Counted from the first letter of the stretch, positions 1 through 9,873 are shown. The stretch is 64,000 nucleotides of DNA from Bacteroidota bacterium (GCA_016714535.1 JADKDR010000005.1:186001-250000); one strand, 5' to 3'. Notes: generated from the sequence alone by a model not told the origin. Numbers and translations are program-made.

Positions 1-644
1 ATTTCGGGCAATGGCGAAAAACGGATGATTAACCCTAGCAGCACTAAAGCTATAGCCATGATTACATAAGGCAAAATAACTCGTGACGACAACATATCAA
101 GCGTATTGGCTTTTTGTATAGCATCCATCGTTTTTAATTCAATTTCAAGTTTATCGGCACCTGCCATTACAATGCTTGCCAAAATTAACGGACTCAATAT
201 GCCGGCTACTTTATTACATATACCCATTATGCTTATGCGTCTTGCAGCACTTTCTATTGGGCCCAAAATGGTAATGTATGGATTGCTGGCTGTTTGCAGT
301 AGGGTAAGTCCTGCTCCCTGCACAAACAAACCAAACAAGAAAAGCCAATAGGTGCGCGAGGTTGCAGCAGGAATAAAAATCATTGAGCCCACTGCCATAA
401 CAAATAAACCTAACGACATCCCATTTTTAAATCCGGTTTTTCTTAATACATACGATGATGGTATTGCCATGAAAAAATAAGACATGTAAAAGGCAAACGT
501 TACAAAAAAGGCCTGAAAATTAGTAAGCTCGCATGCCATCTTTAAATAGGGAATCAGGGTAGCATTGAGCCATGTTACAAAGCCAAAAATAAAAAACAGG
601 CCACCTATAATAGCAATATAGAATTTTTGATTTTGTTTGTCCAT
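1..644 (-). CDS. Sugar MFS transporter, FucP/GluP-like (partial, 3' end outside window)
   Basis: The reverse strand reads from an ATG at 644 (MDKQNQKFYIAIIGG...) through 214 codons without a stop and runs off the window edge. The N-terminus has the look of the fucose/glucose-galactose permease branch of the major facilitator superfamily: a short polar start, a first helix with a GLFFIFGF-type segment, then repeated hydrophobic helices and a QTASNPYI motif typical of FucP/GluP-like proteins. It probably imports a hexose by proton or sodium symport across the inner membrane. It is divergent from galactokinase with only 86 bases between the starts, which suggests galactose or a related sugar as substrate. 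Substrate assignment is inference; the family call is fairly firm. Confidence 0.8.
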   Translation of the reverse strand, partial: MDKQNQKFYIAIIGGLFFIFGFVTWLNATLIPYLKMACELTNFQAFFVTFAFYMSYFFMAIPSSYVLRKTGFKNGMSLGLFVMAVGSMIFIPAATSRTYWLFLFGLFVQGAGLTLLQTASNPYITILGPIESAARRISIMGICNKVAGILSPLILASIVMAGADKLEIELKTMDAIQKANTLDMLSSRVILPYVIMAIALVLLGLIIRFSPLPE

Positions 645-730
645 ATGAGTTATTGAATGATAATTTGCACAATATTCATTAAAAAAAATATGGCCTAGTT
701 TGTTAAGGCATAAAGATTTGAACAATTTGT

Positions 731-1840
731 ATGTTTGATTTGACTAAAGTAAGAACTCTTGGTACCCAGGCAATCACTTGTGGACGGATTAATCTTGCTG
801 GTGAGCATACTGATTACAATTTGGGAAAAGTAATGCCGGTGGGCTTACCGTTCACTGTTACCACAAGCATTGTCCTCAATCAACTTAAGGTATCGCGTAT
901 ATATTCTGCTCACTTCGAACAATGGATTACGATTGATCATGCACATCTTCAACCGACAATGCCCGGGCATTGGCAAAATTACTTGTATGGAGTGTTATTT
1001 CAACTTCAGGAAAAATTCGGTCATCATTTTCCATGTGTTGATGCGGTTGTTGATTCCGATGTTCCTATTGGCGCAGGGCTCTCTTCATCGGCCGCTCTTA
1101 CTACCTCATTTGCCAAAGCGCTGTGTACGTTGTTCGGCTTGCATATAGAAGAGATTAAACTTGCAAAACTTTGCATGAAAGCTGAAGTGCTTTTTGCTAA
1201 TGTAAAATGCGGACTGCTTGATCATGCGGCTTCATTGTTGTCAAAGGTTGGACAAGCATTGATACTTGATTGCCGCACTTTCAACTATTACCATATACCA
1301 TGCAATCTAAATAATTGTAACCTGATAGTATTGAACTCGCATGTAAAACATAATCTGTCGCAAGGTGGTCATCTTAATCAGTGTAACGAAGATTGTTATG
1401 ATGCGGTTGAAGTTGTAAACCAGCATGTGCATCAGGCTCAATGCCTTGCCGATGTGAGTATAGCTGACTTAAGGCAGATAAAACAATTGCTTCATCCCGC
1501 AGTTTACATGCGCGCAACGTATATGATTAATGAAATGTACAGGTTTGCAAACTACGAGCAAGCACTTATGACAGGAGATATGGAAACCATGGGGAAATTA
1601 TTTAACCAAACCCATTATGAGCTTTGTAACTATTACTATATCAGTTGCCCTGAGATAGAAGCATTAAAAGCTATTGCCCAATCATGTAGTGGGTTTTATG
1701 GAGCTAAATTAACCGGAGGTGGGTTGGGAGGGTGTACAATTAATCTTGTTAGTAATGAACACACCGAACTTTTTATTGATAAATGTTGCAGCCAGTATTA
1801 CAAACTAACAGAAATTGAATGCACAGCATTGCTTGTGTAA
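731..1840 (+). CDS. galK: Galactokinase
   Basis: GHMP-family kinase that phosphorylates galactose with ATP in the Leloir pathway. Visible motifs: the galactokinase signature GRINLAGEHTDYN at residues 18-30, the phosphate-binding loop PIGAGLSSSAAL at 112-123, and the C-terminal GGGLGG loop near 330. The catalytic Asp motif, usually GIMDQ, reads GLLDH at 161-165, so the Asp (164) is kept and the Gln is His. The 369-residue length is a little short of the usual 380-390 because the region before the signature is only 17 residues; an in-frame TGA lies just upstream (719-721), so no longer start exists. Divergent from the sugar permease, which supports a galactose role. Confidence 0.92.
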   Translation: MFDLTKVRTLGTQAITCGRINLAGEHTDYNLGKVMPVGLPFTVTTSIVLNQLKVSRIYSAHFEQWITIDHAHLQPTMPGHWQNYLYGVLFQLQEKFGHHFPCVDAVVDSDVPIGAGLSSSAALTTSFAKALCTLFGLHIEEIKLAKLCMKAEVLFANVKCGLLDHAASLLSKVGQALILDCRTFNYYHIPCNLNNCNLIVLNSHVKHNLSQGGHLNQCNEDCYDAVEVVNQHVHQAQCLADVSIADLRQIKQLLHPAVYMRATYMINEMYRFANYEQALMTGDMETMGKLFNQTHYELCNYYYISCPEIEALKAIAQSCSGFYGAKLTGGGLGGCTINLVSNEHTELFIDKCCSQYYKLTEIECTALLV

Positions 1841-1847
1841 ATGATCC

Positions 1848-4800
1848 TTACCTGATTAGATTTACAAAACCCTTGCGTTCGAATTTATTTTGGGCTTTGT
1901 CGGTAATGAAGAATTGGTATACATACACTCCGGGTGGAGCAAGCCTTCCATCATTATTATAGCGGCCATTCCATGGTGTTGGCATTTGGCCCTGACTGCG
2001 ATAAACCGGTTGGCCCCAACGGGTAAAAATGGTCATATCGACAAAGTCGATATTTACACCATACATGGTAAAGCCATCGTTTACATTATTCTCATTAGGT
2101 GTAAATGCATTAGGCACAAAAAATAAAATGGTATCATTCACCACCACTTCTTTAATGGAGGTATCGCGGCAACCATAATCATTTGTTACCACCAACATAA
2201 CAGGGTAGGAGGCAGGCACAGCAGGGTAAGTATAGGATGCATTAAAAGTTGTTGAGGTTTGTCCCTGTTCAAACCACCAGTAATAGGTTGACCCGTATTG
2301 CGACAAGTTTTGAAAGTAGATGGAGGGATTCATTAAATTGGCAGGGTTGGGCGATGCATAGAAATCTGCAATAGGCTGAGGATCGGGAAATATTACAATG
2401 TCTTTTTTTAAGGTATCAAAACATGCTGAGTCTATTGAAGCAATAAGTATAACTTGAAAAGTATCTCCCTGAAAATACGTGTTTGAAGGATTTTGCAGAT
2501 AGCTTTCGTTGCCATCACCAAATTGCCACCAATATCCGGTAGCATTCATACTATTATTATTAAAGCTGATTGAAATAGGATAACAACCTTCGGTGGCAGA
2601 AGAAGTAAAATCTGCCTTAACCTCTGGAAAAACTTTTATGGTATCGTATGCAGTATCGGCACAGTAATAAATATTTGATGCTATAAGCATAATGTTTACA
2701 GTTGCTGTATCGGTAAAACTAAATACAGGATTGCTCTGATTACTTGTGTCACCTCCACCCAAATCCCAAAATGATATTCCGCCATTTATGCTCAGGTCAT
2801 TAAGCACCAGGTTGGCAGGTGTGCTGCACGGAGGTTGTTGCACCGCACTTATTATAGCTTGAGGCACCGGATAAGCATTAATAGAACTGAAGGCTGTGTC
2901 GTCTTTACAGCCATTGCTATCAATGGCAGTTAATGTTACAGTAAATTGTCCAGGTACCTGATAATTGTAACTGGGGTTGGCACCATTGAGCGTGTCACCG
3001 GTTCCGGTACTCCATTGATAATAGTTGGCTTGCGTACTCGTGCTAATAAAATTTATCGTAAGCGGAACACATCCGTCTATTTTTGGAAAAGTAAGATTAG
3101 CATGAGGATAGTCAAGCAACTTAATAACCTGTGATGCCGTATCGCGGCATCCTGTTCCTACCGAGTAGGTTATCAATTGCACCGTTACAAGGCCTGTATC
3201 GGTATAGCTATGAGTGGTCATGGTCAAATTACTATCAGGTGCCGAGTTGTCGCCATATATCCAATAGTTGCCTAGCGTAAATTGGGTGGTATCCAAAAAT
3301 GAAACAGGTTCGTTACCACAATTTACTGGCTTTACCACAAAGCCCGAATTGGGTTTATCGAAAACAGTAATGGTTTGTGATACCGAATCGAACCCGCAGT
3401 AATTATCAGTCCATTGCCAAACAATATAAGTACCGGCACTATCAAACGTATGGGTAATAGTATCGCCAAAGCCAGTGTTGCCATCACCAAAATCCCATTG
3501 CACCGTTGCAGATTGTGAGGCTATACTACTAAAATTTACTGTAAGGGGAACACATCCAAATGTAAAATCAGTATTGAAAAAGGCTTGCACATTATTAGGT
3601 TGAATGGTAACGTATTGAATTCCGGTATCGATGCCACATTGGTTAGATGCTACCAGCATAACCGTATAAAGGCTATCGAGCGAATCGGCAAGAAAAATTT
3701 GTTGACCTAAAACCTGAGCAGAACTGTAAAGGCTGTCGTTTATATACCACCAATAGTTGGTTGCGCCACCTTCGGTAATATTTAAAAAATTAATTGGAGC
3801 AGGCGAGCAGCTATCTCCCAATTGCACACCAAACAAAACTTCGGGAATAGGCCAAACTGTAACCGTATCAGTATACGTTGCGCTTCCGCATAAGTTTGTG
3901 GCAGTTAAGGTAACCAGATATTTTATAGTATCTCCTGTTAAGGCTGTGTAGGATGTGCCCGGTGGATCAAACAAGTTGCTTGTCACACTGTTTCCAAAAT
4001 CCCAGTTATACGTTGCATCCCAAAAGAAGGTACTCTGATTAATTACACTATCAGGCAGGGTGGTACAACCCTCGTCTGTTACTAAGGAGAATAAAGCATT
4101 GGGCGGCTCCGAGATGATGATGGCAGTGTCAACCGTATCGCGGCAGCCCGATAGGTTATCCTGAAGGTACATGGTAACCGTAAACGTATCGGTTAGTAAA
4201 TAGGCATGCGTTACCGAATCTCCTGTGAGTTGCAGCGAAGCATCGCCAAAATCCCAAATCGCTGTTGCTCCGGCAATGCCATTTACAAAACTTAAGAGAG
4301 TCCCTTTGCATGGTAAACCAAAGGTTGCAAAGTTTGAATTGATAGGTGCAAAAAAGTTTACCATAAGCGTGTCAGGGGTAATACATCCGTTTGGATCTGT
4401 AATGGTATAAACGATGGTATCATTTATTGGGTAGGCCAGTCCCGGATTGTAAGCACCCGTAAGTGTATCTATTATTCCATTGCCCCACCATACACCACCG
4501 GGAATATTACCTGTAAGATTAAAAATGGTGCCATTGCTACACAGCGTAGTGTCATCTCCTGCATATAGTGTTGCGCCTGTTACATCAACAATAAAACTAT
4601 CGCGCTGCTCACAACTGCCGCTTCCATAGGTGTACAACAAATAATTCTGCTGTTGCTGCGCTAAAGTTGGGTTAAACGAAGTAATCGGGATGCCATTCCA
4701 TGACCATAAACCGGGAGGGTTGGTTAATATGGCAAGTGGTAATGCCGGATCATATTTACATAAAACCGTATCGTTTGGCACCGAAAAAATTGCCGGAGGT

Positions 4801-6602
4801 ATTAACGTAAATGTATCAGTAAGAACGATGCTGTCGCAGTAGTTCCAGGCAATAACGGTTACGATATACGTTGTAAACTGATTGATATTTATGGCGGCAG
4901 GATTTGACGAATTATCGTTTAAATAAATATTTCCTGATGTATCAATTACTACCCATGAGTATCCGCTATCAGTTGGTTGCGGTGTTAAACTAAAATAGTT
5001 GGATAGATTTAAATTAAATGCAAGGCATGAATCCGGAATAGTTGCAAGTACACTTAATTGAGGATTTGCATTGAGTGCAAAACTAAAAAATGCTGTAGTA
5101 TCAGGGCAGCCTGCAGTAGAGGCGGCAACACTGAAAATATAGTTGGAAGGTGTGTTGTAAAACAATACAGGATTAGTGCTCGTATTGGTTGTACCATTAA
5201 GATAACTGGCTCCTGGTGCATTCCAGTTGTACGTTTGCCCACTTGGCGAATTGTTGGTAACAAACACTGTGAGTGTATCGCATCCATCTAAGGTGTTGGT
5301 TACAATATTTAATTCGGGATGAGCATTGACTGTAACATTAGTAGAAAGCGAATCGGTGCCACAAGGGCTTGTAACCACTAACTTTACGGGATGTACTCCC
5401 GGAGTATTATAAAATACCGGGGGCGGGTTAGCTGTGGTGGCGCTTGCAGGATTACCACCTGTAAATGTCCATTGATAATTGGTAATGCTTCCTTGAGGAT
5501 TAAATATGCCATTAAAATTATTTACAAATCCTGAATCACAAATTGGTGGTATGGTCATTAGCGAAAATTTTGGCCCGGGCAATAAACTAAATATCGTATC
5601 CCAAGTGCATATAGCCGGCTGAAAACAACATCCATAAGCTTCAACATGTATCTGGTATTGTCCACTGTCATTTGCTGTTATGAGTGGAGTGGAATCAGCA
5701 GGCATGGTAATAATTGGAAAACCCAGCCAGGCCGACCATAACACCGAGTCGAAGGCAATTCCATTAAGTTGCGTGAGCCCTATTGCAGGGGCGCAAGAAT
5801 CTGTAAGGCTGATAACCGGATGAATAAAAGTAGGGGGCCTTACATGTATCGGAAGGGTTTGCGTTAGTGTGTCACAGCCATTTCCCATAGTTAACGAAAC
5901 AACATAATTTCCTGCATTAGCATATTGCCACGGAATGATAGGAGGAGCAAATATGGTAGTTGTATTGGGGCTAATCTGATAAGCTATGCCTGTAAAAGTA
6001 CTGTCGCCCATAACACAGGTATATTCTGACGAATCTATCAGGCAACTATTTGAACAAACCGTATCGGTTTGTATAATAAATGGTTCGTTAGCACAAATGG
6101 TATCACTCAGCAAATAAAAGCCAACATTGGGATTAGTTCTAATGGTGATGGTAGTGCTAAAATCTGCATAGCTATATCCGAAAGCGCAGGTGTCTACGGC
6201 ACAAATTTTTATGGTTGCAAATATTTTTCCACAAGGTGTGCAGGTGTCAGAAGGGTAATCGTACTTGTGCGTTACCACGCCAAGAAAATTGCCCGGCAGG
6301 GCCGAGTATTGATCATCGCCCCAACATACATAGATAGAGTCTATAGAACCTTTGGTACTATCTATTGAAATGGCAACGGTGTTGTTAATGCAAAAAAGAT
6401 TTACTCCTTGCGTGCTCACAGATAGATTTATGGCTCCACAGGCTGTATCTGGTCCAAAGTTATCGCATGGGCATAGCTGCGAAAAGCTTTTTGAAGGAAG
6501 CATTAAAAATAACAAAAACATTATCCAACTCACAAAAGCATTTGAAAGAAGACGAAAATATTTTCTACGTAATAAAGTATTCAAAATATTTGTGTTATGC
6601 AT
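1848..6602 (-). CDS. Giant secreted PKD-repeat protein with gliding-motility-type C-terminal domain
   Basis: A 1584-residue cell-surface or secreted protein. An N-terminal signal peptide is visible (basic start, hydrophobic MFLLFLMLP core, probable cleavage near SKSFSQ). The body is a long chain of PKD-like immunoglobulin-fold repeats, seen as recurring WDFGD/WQFGDGN and Y-x-V-x-L-x-A segments, roughly ten or more. The last ~90 residues, starting at PNAFTPNENNVNDGF and ending KGFVNLIR, match the gliding motility-associated (CHU_C, type B) C-terminal domain, which directs export by the type IX system. PKD chains usually mediate adhesion or polysaccharide binding; no enzyme domain was seen. It converges on galK with 7 bases between stops. 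Confidence 0.9.
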   Translation of the reverse strand: MHNTNILNTLLRRKYFRLLSNAFVSWIMFLLFLMLPSKSFSQLCPCDNFGPDTACGAINLSVSTQGVNLFCINNTVAISIDSTKGSIDSIYVCWGDDQYSALPGNFLGVVTHKYDYPSDTCTPCGKIFATIKICAVDTCAFGYSYADFSTTITIRTNPNVGFYLLSDTICANEPFIIQTDTVCSNSCLIDSSEYTCVMGDSTFTGIAYQISPNTTTIFAPPIIPWQYANAGNYVVSLTMGNGCDTLTQTLPIHVRPPTFIHPVISLTDSCAPAIGLTQLNGIAFDSVLWSAWLGFPIITMPADSTPLITANDSGQYQIHVEAYGCCFQPAICTWDTIFSLLPGPKFSLMTIPPICDSGFVNNFNGIFNPQGSITNYQWTFTGGNPASATTANPPPVFYNTPGVHPVKLVVTSPCGTDSLSTNVTVNAHPELNIVTNTLDGCDTLTVFVTNNSPSGQTYNWNAPGASYLNGTTNTSTNPVLFYNTPSNYIFSVAASTAGCPDTTAFFSFALNANPQLSVLATIPDSCLAFNLNLSNYFSLTPQPTDSGYSWVVIDTSGNIYLNDNSSNPAAININQFTTYIVTVIAWNYCDSIVLTDTFTLIPPAIFSVPNDTVLCKYDPALPLAILTNPPGLWSWNGIPITSFNPTLAQQQQNYLLYTYGSGSCEQRDSFIVDVTGATLYAGDDTTLCSNGTIFNLTGNIPGGVWWGNGIIDTLTGAYNPGLAYPINDTIVYTITDPNGCITPDTLMVNFFAPINSNFATFGLPCKGTLLSFVNGIAGATAIWDFGDASLQLTGDSVTHAYLLTDTFTVTMYLQDNLSGCRDTVDTAIIISEPPNALFSLVTDEGCTTLPDSVINQSTFFWDATYNWDFGNSVTSNLFDPPGTSYTALTGDTIKYLVTLTATNLCGSATYTDTVTVWPIPEVLFGVQLGDSCSPAPINFLNITEGGATNYWWYINDSLYSSAQVLGQQIFLADSLDSLYTVMLVASNQCGIDTGIQYVTIQPNNVQAFFNTDFTFGCVPLTVNFSSIASQSATVQWDFGDGNTGFGDTITHTFDSAGTYIVWQWTDNYCGFDSVSQTITVFDKPNSGFVVKPVNCGNEPVSFLDTTQFTLGNYWIYGDNSAPDSNLTMTTHSYTDTGLVTVQLITYSVGTGCRDTASQVIKLLDYPHANLTFPKIDGCVPLTINFISTSTQANYYQWSTGTGDTLNGANPSYNYQVPGQFTVTLTAIDSNGCKDDTAFSSINAYPVPQAIISAVQQPPCSTPANLVLNDLSINGGISFWDLGGGDTSNQSNPVFSFTDTATVNIMLIASNIYYCADTAYDTIKVFPEVKADFTSSATEGCYPISISFNNNSMNATGYWWQFGDGNESYLQNPSNTYFQGDTFQVILIASIDSACFDTLKKDIVIFPDPQPIADFYASPNPANLMNPSIYFQNLSQYGSTYYWWFEQGQTSTTFNASYTYPAVPASYPVMLVVTNDYGCRDTSIKEVVVNDTILFFVPNAFTPNENNVNDGFTMYGVNIDFVDMTIFTRWGQPVYRSQGQMPTPWNGRYNNDGRLAPPGVYVYQFFITDKAQNKFERKGFVNLIR

Positions 6603-6884
6603 GCGAAAAATTCATGAGGCTTATAATGGTGCACATTTGTCCAAACAAGCCCTCTATTAATTAGTTTGTAAAACTAAAAATAATAATGAAATATTTTACA
6701 TTTAATAGAAGCTTTAAAAGGGCATGTTTTACAGTTCAGAAGCGAAATTTCCCTGCCGACTTCCAAACATTGCTACTATTCGCTAGCTAAGGAAGTAATA
6801 GTTTAAATAATTTAGAAACTTCAATCAATTACCTGCATTGAAAGAAGTGAAGCTGTTAGGCGATTTCGGATTCTAAATTTTTCC

Positions 6885-7352
6885 TTAAGCTATTAGTTTA
6901 AATTGCCGTAAATGATGCCTGAAGTGTTTGTGAAATAAATGGGTCCATTGCTCAAATGTTAGCGGTCCGAAAAACGGGTTCATTTGAATTTTAGAATGAT
7001 CATCAGAAAAGAATAATTCGAAATCCGAAATTTCTTGCTCCAATTCTTTTATGGCAGCTGCTATGTTTGCCAGTTTTACTGGCGCAGGAGCTTTTGGCAG
7101 TAAGCTGTTTGGTGTATTGGGTCTGAACTCTTTATCACTCAACATAAATGCCTGCAATTTTTCAAGGTTCTCGGCTGGTGTTATCAGGCTATGAGGATCT
7201 TTGCCATTGGCAATGCGCACACTATCGCTAAGGTGTTCTATCATTTGCTGAACATTCATCAGTCCCCAATCGGGTACTTCGTCTCCACTGAGCTTTTTCA
7301 ATAAGTAAATTGCATCGTGCTTTAAATATTTCAATTTTTCAACTTGTTCCAT
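6885..7352 (-). CDS. DinB-like / DUF1569-type four-helix protein
   Basis: A 155-residue soluble protein with the layout of the DinB-like four-helix fold. Two histidine sites fit the family's metal-binding triad: a His in the QQMIEHLSDS helix (about residue 40) and the HKHFRHHLRQF segment near the C-terminus. Similarity is closest, from memory, to DUF1569-type members; the reaction is unknown, although relatives include thiol-dependent transferases. Such a link would fit the bacillithiol gene bshB1 elsewhere in the window, but that is speculation. Start ATG at 7352 lies 12 bases after the tmk stop, so it is probably co-transcribed as the second gene of that unit. Confidence 0.65.
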   Translation of the reverse strand: MEQVEKLKYLKHDAIYLLKKLSGDEVPDWGLMNVQQMIEHLSDSVRIANGKDPHSLITPAENLEKLQAFMLSDKEFRPNTPNSLLPKAPAPVKLANIAAAIKELEQEISDFELFFSDDHSKIQMNPFFGPLTFEQWTHLFHKHFRHHLRQFKLIA

Positions 7353-7364
7353 TTTTTGTTTTTT

Positions 7365-7994
7365 TTATGAAATACGTTTACTTACAATTTCCCATATTTC
7401 TGTATGTATAGATTCAACATCCCGATTGCCATCTATCAGGATGATATTTTCATCGCTTCCAAAGTTTTCGAAGGCACTCATAAACGCATTATGTGCTTTA
7501 TGAATCTTTTCTTCTGTTTCAAATAATTCTTTATTATTTCGGTTTTCAAGTATTCGTTGAGCACAACGTGCTGGGTCGGTATTAATATAAAAAGTAAAAT
7601 CGGCTTTAAGTAGTTTTTTACTCAGGCTATTAGCTTGCACCAACCAATCAACAGGCACATATTCTGATTGAAAAGCATAATTCGAAAAATAGTAACGGCT
7701 GCAAATTACGTGAGTGCCTTGCCCAAGATGTTGGAGCATACCATGTTCAGAGTTAAGAATATGCTCAAGCCTGTCGGCAACAAACAATGCGCCCAACGTT
7801 TCAGGTGCCATGGTACTCTTATGCTGAAGGGTTTCGCGTATCATGGTGCCAATAGCATAGGGGGTAGGTTCACATGTTTCAAATACTTTTTGATTATGCA
7901 TTTTTAATCGAGAAATGAGCTTTTCCATCTGTGTAGATTTGCCACTTCCATCTACACCTTCAAAAACAATAAACCATCCTTTGTTATTCTTCAT
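7365..7994 (-). CDS. tmk: Thymidylate kinase
   Basis: Phosphorylates dTMP to dTDP in the cytoplasm for DNA synthesis. The P-loop GVDGSGKST is at residues 13-21, followed by the ADRLEH segment at 73-78 and the nucleoside-binding motif SRYYFSNYAFQ at 99-109. The length of 209 is normal. One oddity: the last motif usually starts with Asp (DRY/DRF), and here the codon is AGC (Ser99). The following Arg, Ser, Ala and Gln positions are intact. Translation starts at ATG 7994. The DinB-like gene follows 12 bases downstream. Confidence 0.93.
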   Translation of the reverse strand: MKNNKGWFIVFEGVDGSGKSTQMEKLISRLKMHNQKVFETCEPTPYAIGTMIRETLQHKSTMAPETLGALFVADRLEHILNSEHGMLQHLGQGTHVICSRYYFSNYAFQSEYVPVDWLVQANSLSKKLLKADFTFYINTDPARCAQRILENRNNKELFETEEKIHKAHNAFMSAFENFGSDENIILIDGNRDVESIHTEIWEIVSKRIS

Positions 7995-8120
7995 ATTTAT
8001 TGGCGACAGTTGCTCAGGATTTTATTTAATAAAATCAAAATACGCATCCTTGTTGTGATAGTAACTTTCTTAATTTACCTTGATAATAATTATGTAAATG
8101 AGTAAAACTAAATATCGGTA

Positions 8121-8837
8121 TTAGTCGTACGATTCAAATTTAATAGCTTTTTTATCATAGCCCATTGCTTCGAGGCGAGTACGTGCTTCTTTGAGCATAT
8201 CGGCCCATCCACAAATAAAAAATTTAGCAGGTCGTTTGTCAGCAAAAACTTCTTCGTAAATTGAATGCACATAGCCTTTGCGGCCATTCCAATCGGCATT
8301 ATCGCGAGACAATACCGGCATAAACTGAAACTCAGGATGCTCTTCCTGAAGCTTTTCCATTTCGCCCCGGTATAAAACATCTTTCGTAAATCTATTACCA
8401 AATACCATATACAAATTTTTGTGCGGCATTTGTCTATTGAAAACATCCAACAACATGGAACGTAAGGGAGCTATGCCCGTACCGGTGCATATAAAGCATA
8501 TGTCGGTATCTATTACTTCGGGCAAGTTAAACTTACCTAAGAAGCGCGAAACTTTACAAGTAAACCCGGGCTTGTAATGCTCGAATAAATATGGGGTGCC
8601 AAGCCCTGTAGGATTAAGAACAATGCATAATTCAATTATGCCATCGGAAGAGGGAGCACTGGCAATACTATAACTTCGGTTAGTGTATTTGCTATCAATG
8701 GGCAAATCGAGCATAACAAACTGTCCTGCCTTGAAATTGCTGCTTTGAGCTTCAGGCATTTTTATGTAAAATCGTTTTACAACATCCGATTCGTTTTGTA
8801 CATCAACTACGGTAGCATCATTAAATTCGTATGGCAT
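8121..8837 (-). CDS. Ferredoxin/flavodoxin-NADP(+) reductase family flavoprotein
   Basis: A 238-residue single-polypeptide reductase of the ferredoxin-NADP reductase fold. The FAD-binding motif RSYSIASAP lies near residues 54-62 and the NAD(P)-binding motif CTGTGIAPLRSML near 117-129. A GNRFTKDVLYR stretch and a C-terminal FICGWADML segment are typical of the NAD(P) lobe. It lacks a 2Fe-2S domain, so it needs a separate carrier such as ferredoxin or flavodoxin. It probably moves electrons between NADPH and that carrier in the cytoplasm; direction and partner cannot be read from sequence. A TAGGTTTG promoter box lies 29 bases upstream of the ATG at 8837, so it is likely its own transcription unit. 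Confidence 0.85.
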   Translation of the reverse strand: MPYEFNDATVVDVQNESDVVKRFYIKMPEAQSSNFKAGQFVMLDLPIDSKYTNRSYSIASAPSSDGIIELCIVLNPTGLGTPYLFEHYKPGFTCKVSRFLGKFNLPEVIDTDICFICTGTGIAPLRSMLLDVFNRQMPHKNLYMVFGNRFTKDVLYRGEMEKLQEEHPEFQFMPVLSRDNADWNGRKGYVHSIYEEVFADKRPAKFFICGWADMLKEARTRLEAMGYDKKAIKFESYD

Positions 8838-8865
8838 TGGCTTAAAGAAGTTAAATTGATAATGG

Positions 8866-8873
8866 CAAACCTA
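8866..8873 (-). promoter_or_regulatory. Bacteroidota -7 promoter box for the FNR gene
   Basis: The reverse strand reads TAGGTTTG, an exact match to the Bacteroidota -7 consensus TAnnTTTG. It sits 28 bases ahead of the ATG at 8837. No clear -33 TTG was found at the expected spacing. Confidence 0.5.
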
Positions 8874-8935
8874 AAATAAAAAATTGATTGATAGATTTTT
8901 TTAGAAATAAAAATGCAGCTACCTTATTTGCATAC

Positions 8936-9742
8936 TTACACTGCCACCGAAAAATCTCTGAGCGCATCGTTAAGTGAGGTTTTGGTATTGGTGCTTTCTT
9001 TTCTCTTTCCAATAATAAGCGCACATGGAACCTGATACGTTCCTGCAGCAAAGTTTTTAGTATAACTACCGGGAATTACAACACAGCGTTCAGGCACAAT
9101 ACCTTTCATTTCTATAGGTTCTGGCCCGGTTACATCAATTATTTTGGTTGACATGGTAAGTACCACATTTGCGCCCAGCACAGCTTCTTTGCATACGCGC
9201 ACCCCTTCTACCACAATGCATCGCGAACCAATAAAGCAATCATCTTCGATAATTACCGGAGCTGCTTGCACGGGTTCGAGCACTCCGCCTATGCCAACTC
9301 CGCCACTCAGGTGCACGTTTTTGCCTATTTGAGCACAGGAACCAACGGTGGCCCAGGTATCAACCATAGTACCGCTATCTACATAAGCGCCAATATTGAC
9401 ATACGATGGCATTAGTATTGCCCCTTTGGCTATATAAGCACCATAGCGTGCTACAGCATGCGGTACCACACGCACTCCCAGTTGTTCGTACGAATTCTTC
9501 AATTCCATTTTATCGTAAAATTCCATTGGCCCTGCATGCATGGTTTTCATTTCACATATTTGAAAATACATGATTACCGCACGTTTAACCCAATCATTTA
9601 CTTGCCAGCCATCGTCCGTTGGTGTTGCCACGCGAAGCTTTCCTTTGTCAAGCGCCTCAATTACATTTCGTATAGCTTGCCTGCTGCTTTCATCTTTAAG
9701 CAGGTCGCGGTTTTCCCATGCTTTGTCTATAATGTCCTGCAT
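8936..9742 (-). CDS. dapD: 2,3,4,5-tetrahydropyridine-2,6-dicarboxylate N-succinyltransferase
   Basis: Transfers succinyl from succinyl-CoA to tetrahydrodipicolinate in the succinylase branch of lysine and diaminopimelate synthesis. The 268-residue protein has the DapD layout: a helical N-terminal domain (residues 1-95), then a left-handed beta-helix made of hexapeptide repeats (VNIGAYVDSGTMVDTWATVG, GKNVHLSGGVGIGGVLEP), and a C-terminal segment with KRKESTNTKTSLNDALRDF. ATG start at 9742; a TACATTTG box lies 21-28 bases upstream. Its presence implies the succinylase route rather than the DapL aminotransferase route found in some Bacteroidota. Confidence 0.95.
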   Translation of the reverse strand: MQDIIDKAWENRDLLKDESSRQAIRNVIEALDKGKLRVATPTDDGWQVNDWVKRAVIMYFQICEMKTMHAGPMEFYDKMELKNSYEQLGVRVVPHAVARYGAYIAKGAILMPSYVNIGAYVDSGTMVDTWATVGSCAQIGKNVHLSGGVGIGGVLEPVQAAPVIIEDDCFIGSRCIVVEGVRVCKEAVLGANVVLTMSTKIIDVTGPEPIEMKGIVPERCVVIPGSYTKNFAAGTYQVPCALIIGKRKESTNTKTSLNDALRDFSVAV

Positions 9743-9762
9743 ATAACTTGTATAGTTTCGGG

Positions 9763-9770
9763 CAAATGTA
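9763..9770 (-). promoter_or_regulatory. Bacteroidota -7 promoter box for dapD
   Basis: Reverse strand TACATTTG, an exact TAnnTTTG match, 20 bases ahead of the dapD ATG. No convincing -33 element was seen. Confidence 0.5.
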
Positions 9771-9846
9771 TCAGAAATTGCATTCTCCTTTTACAGAGAA
9801 ATGCGCAATTTCCACTAAAACTGATAAACAATATGATTTCAATTTT

Positions 9847-9854
9847 TACATTTG
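9847..9854 (+). promoter_or_regulatory. Bacteroidota -7 promoter box for the TPR-secG unit
   Basis: TACATTTG exactly matches TAnnTTTG. It ends 19 bases before the ATG at 9874 and therefore argues against the longer reading frame that opens at 9748. Confidence 0.55.
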
Positions 9855-9873
9855 CCTTGATATCTTTATCATC

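Noticed and set aside
9748..9873. Extension of the TPR gene upstream to 9748
   Set aside because: The extra 42 codons overlap the dapD promoter area and the gene's own TACATTTG box at 9847-9854.
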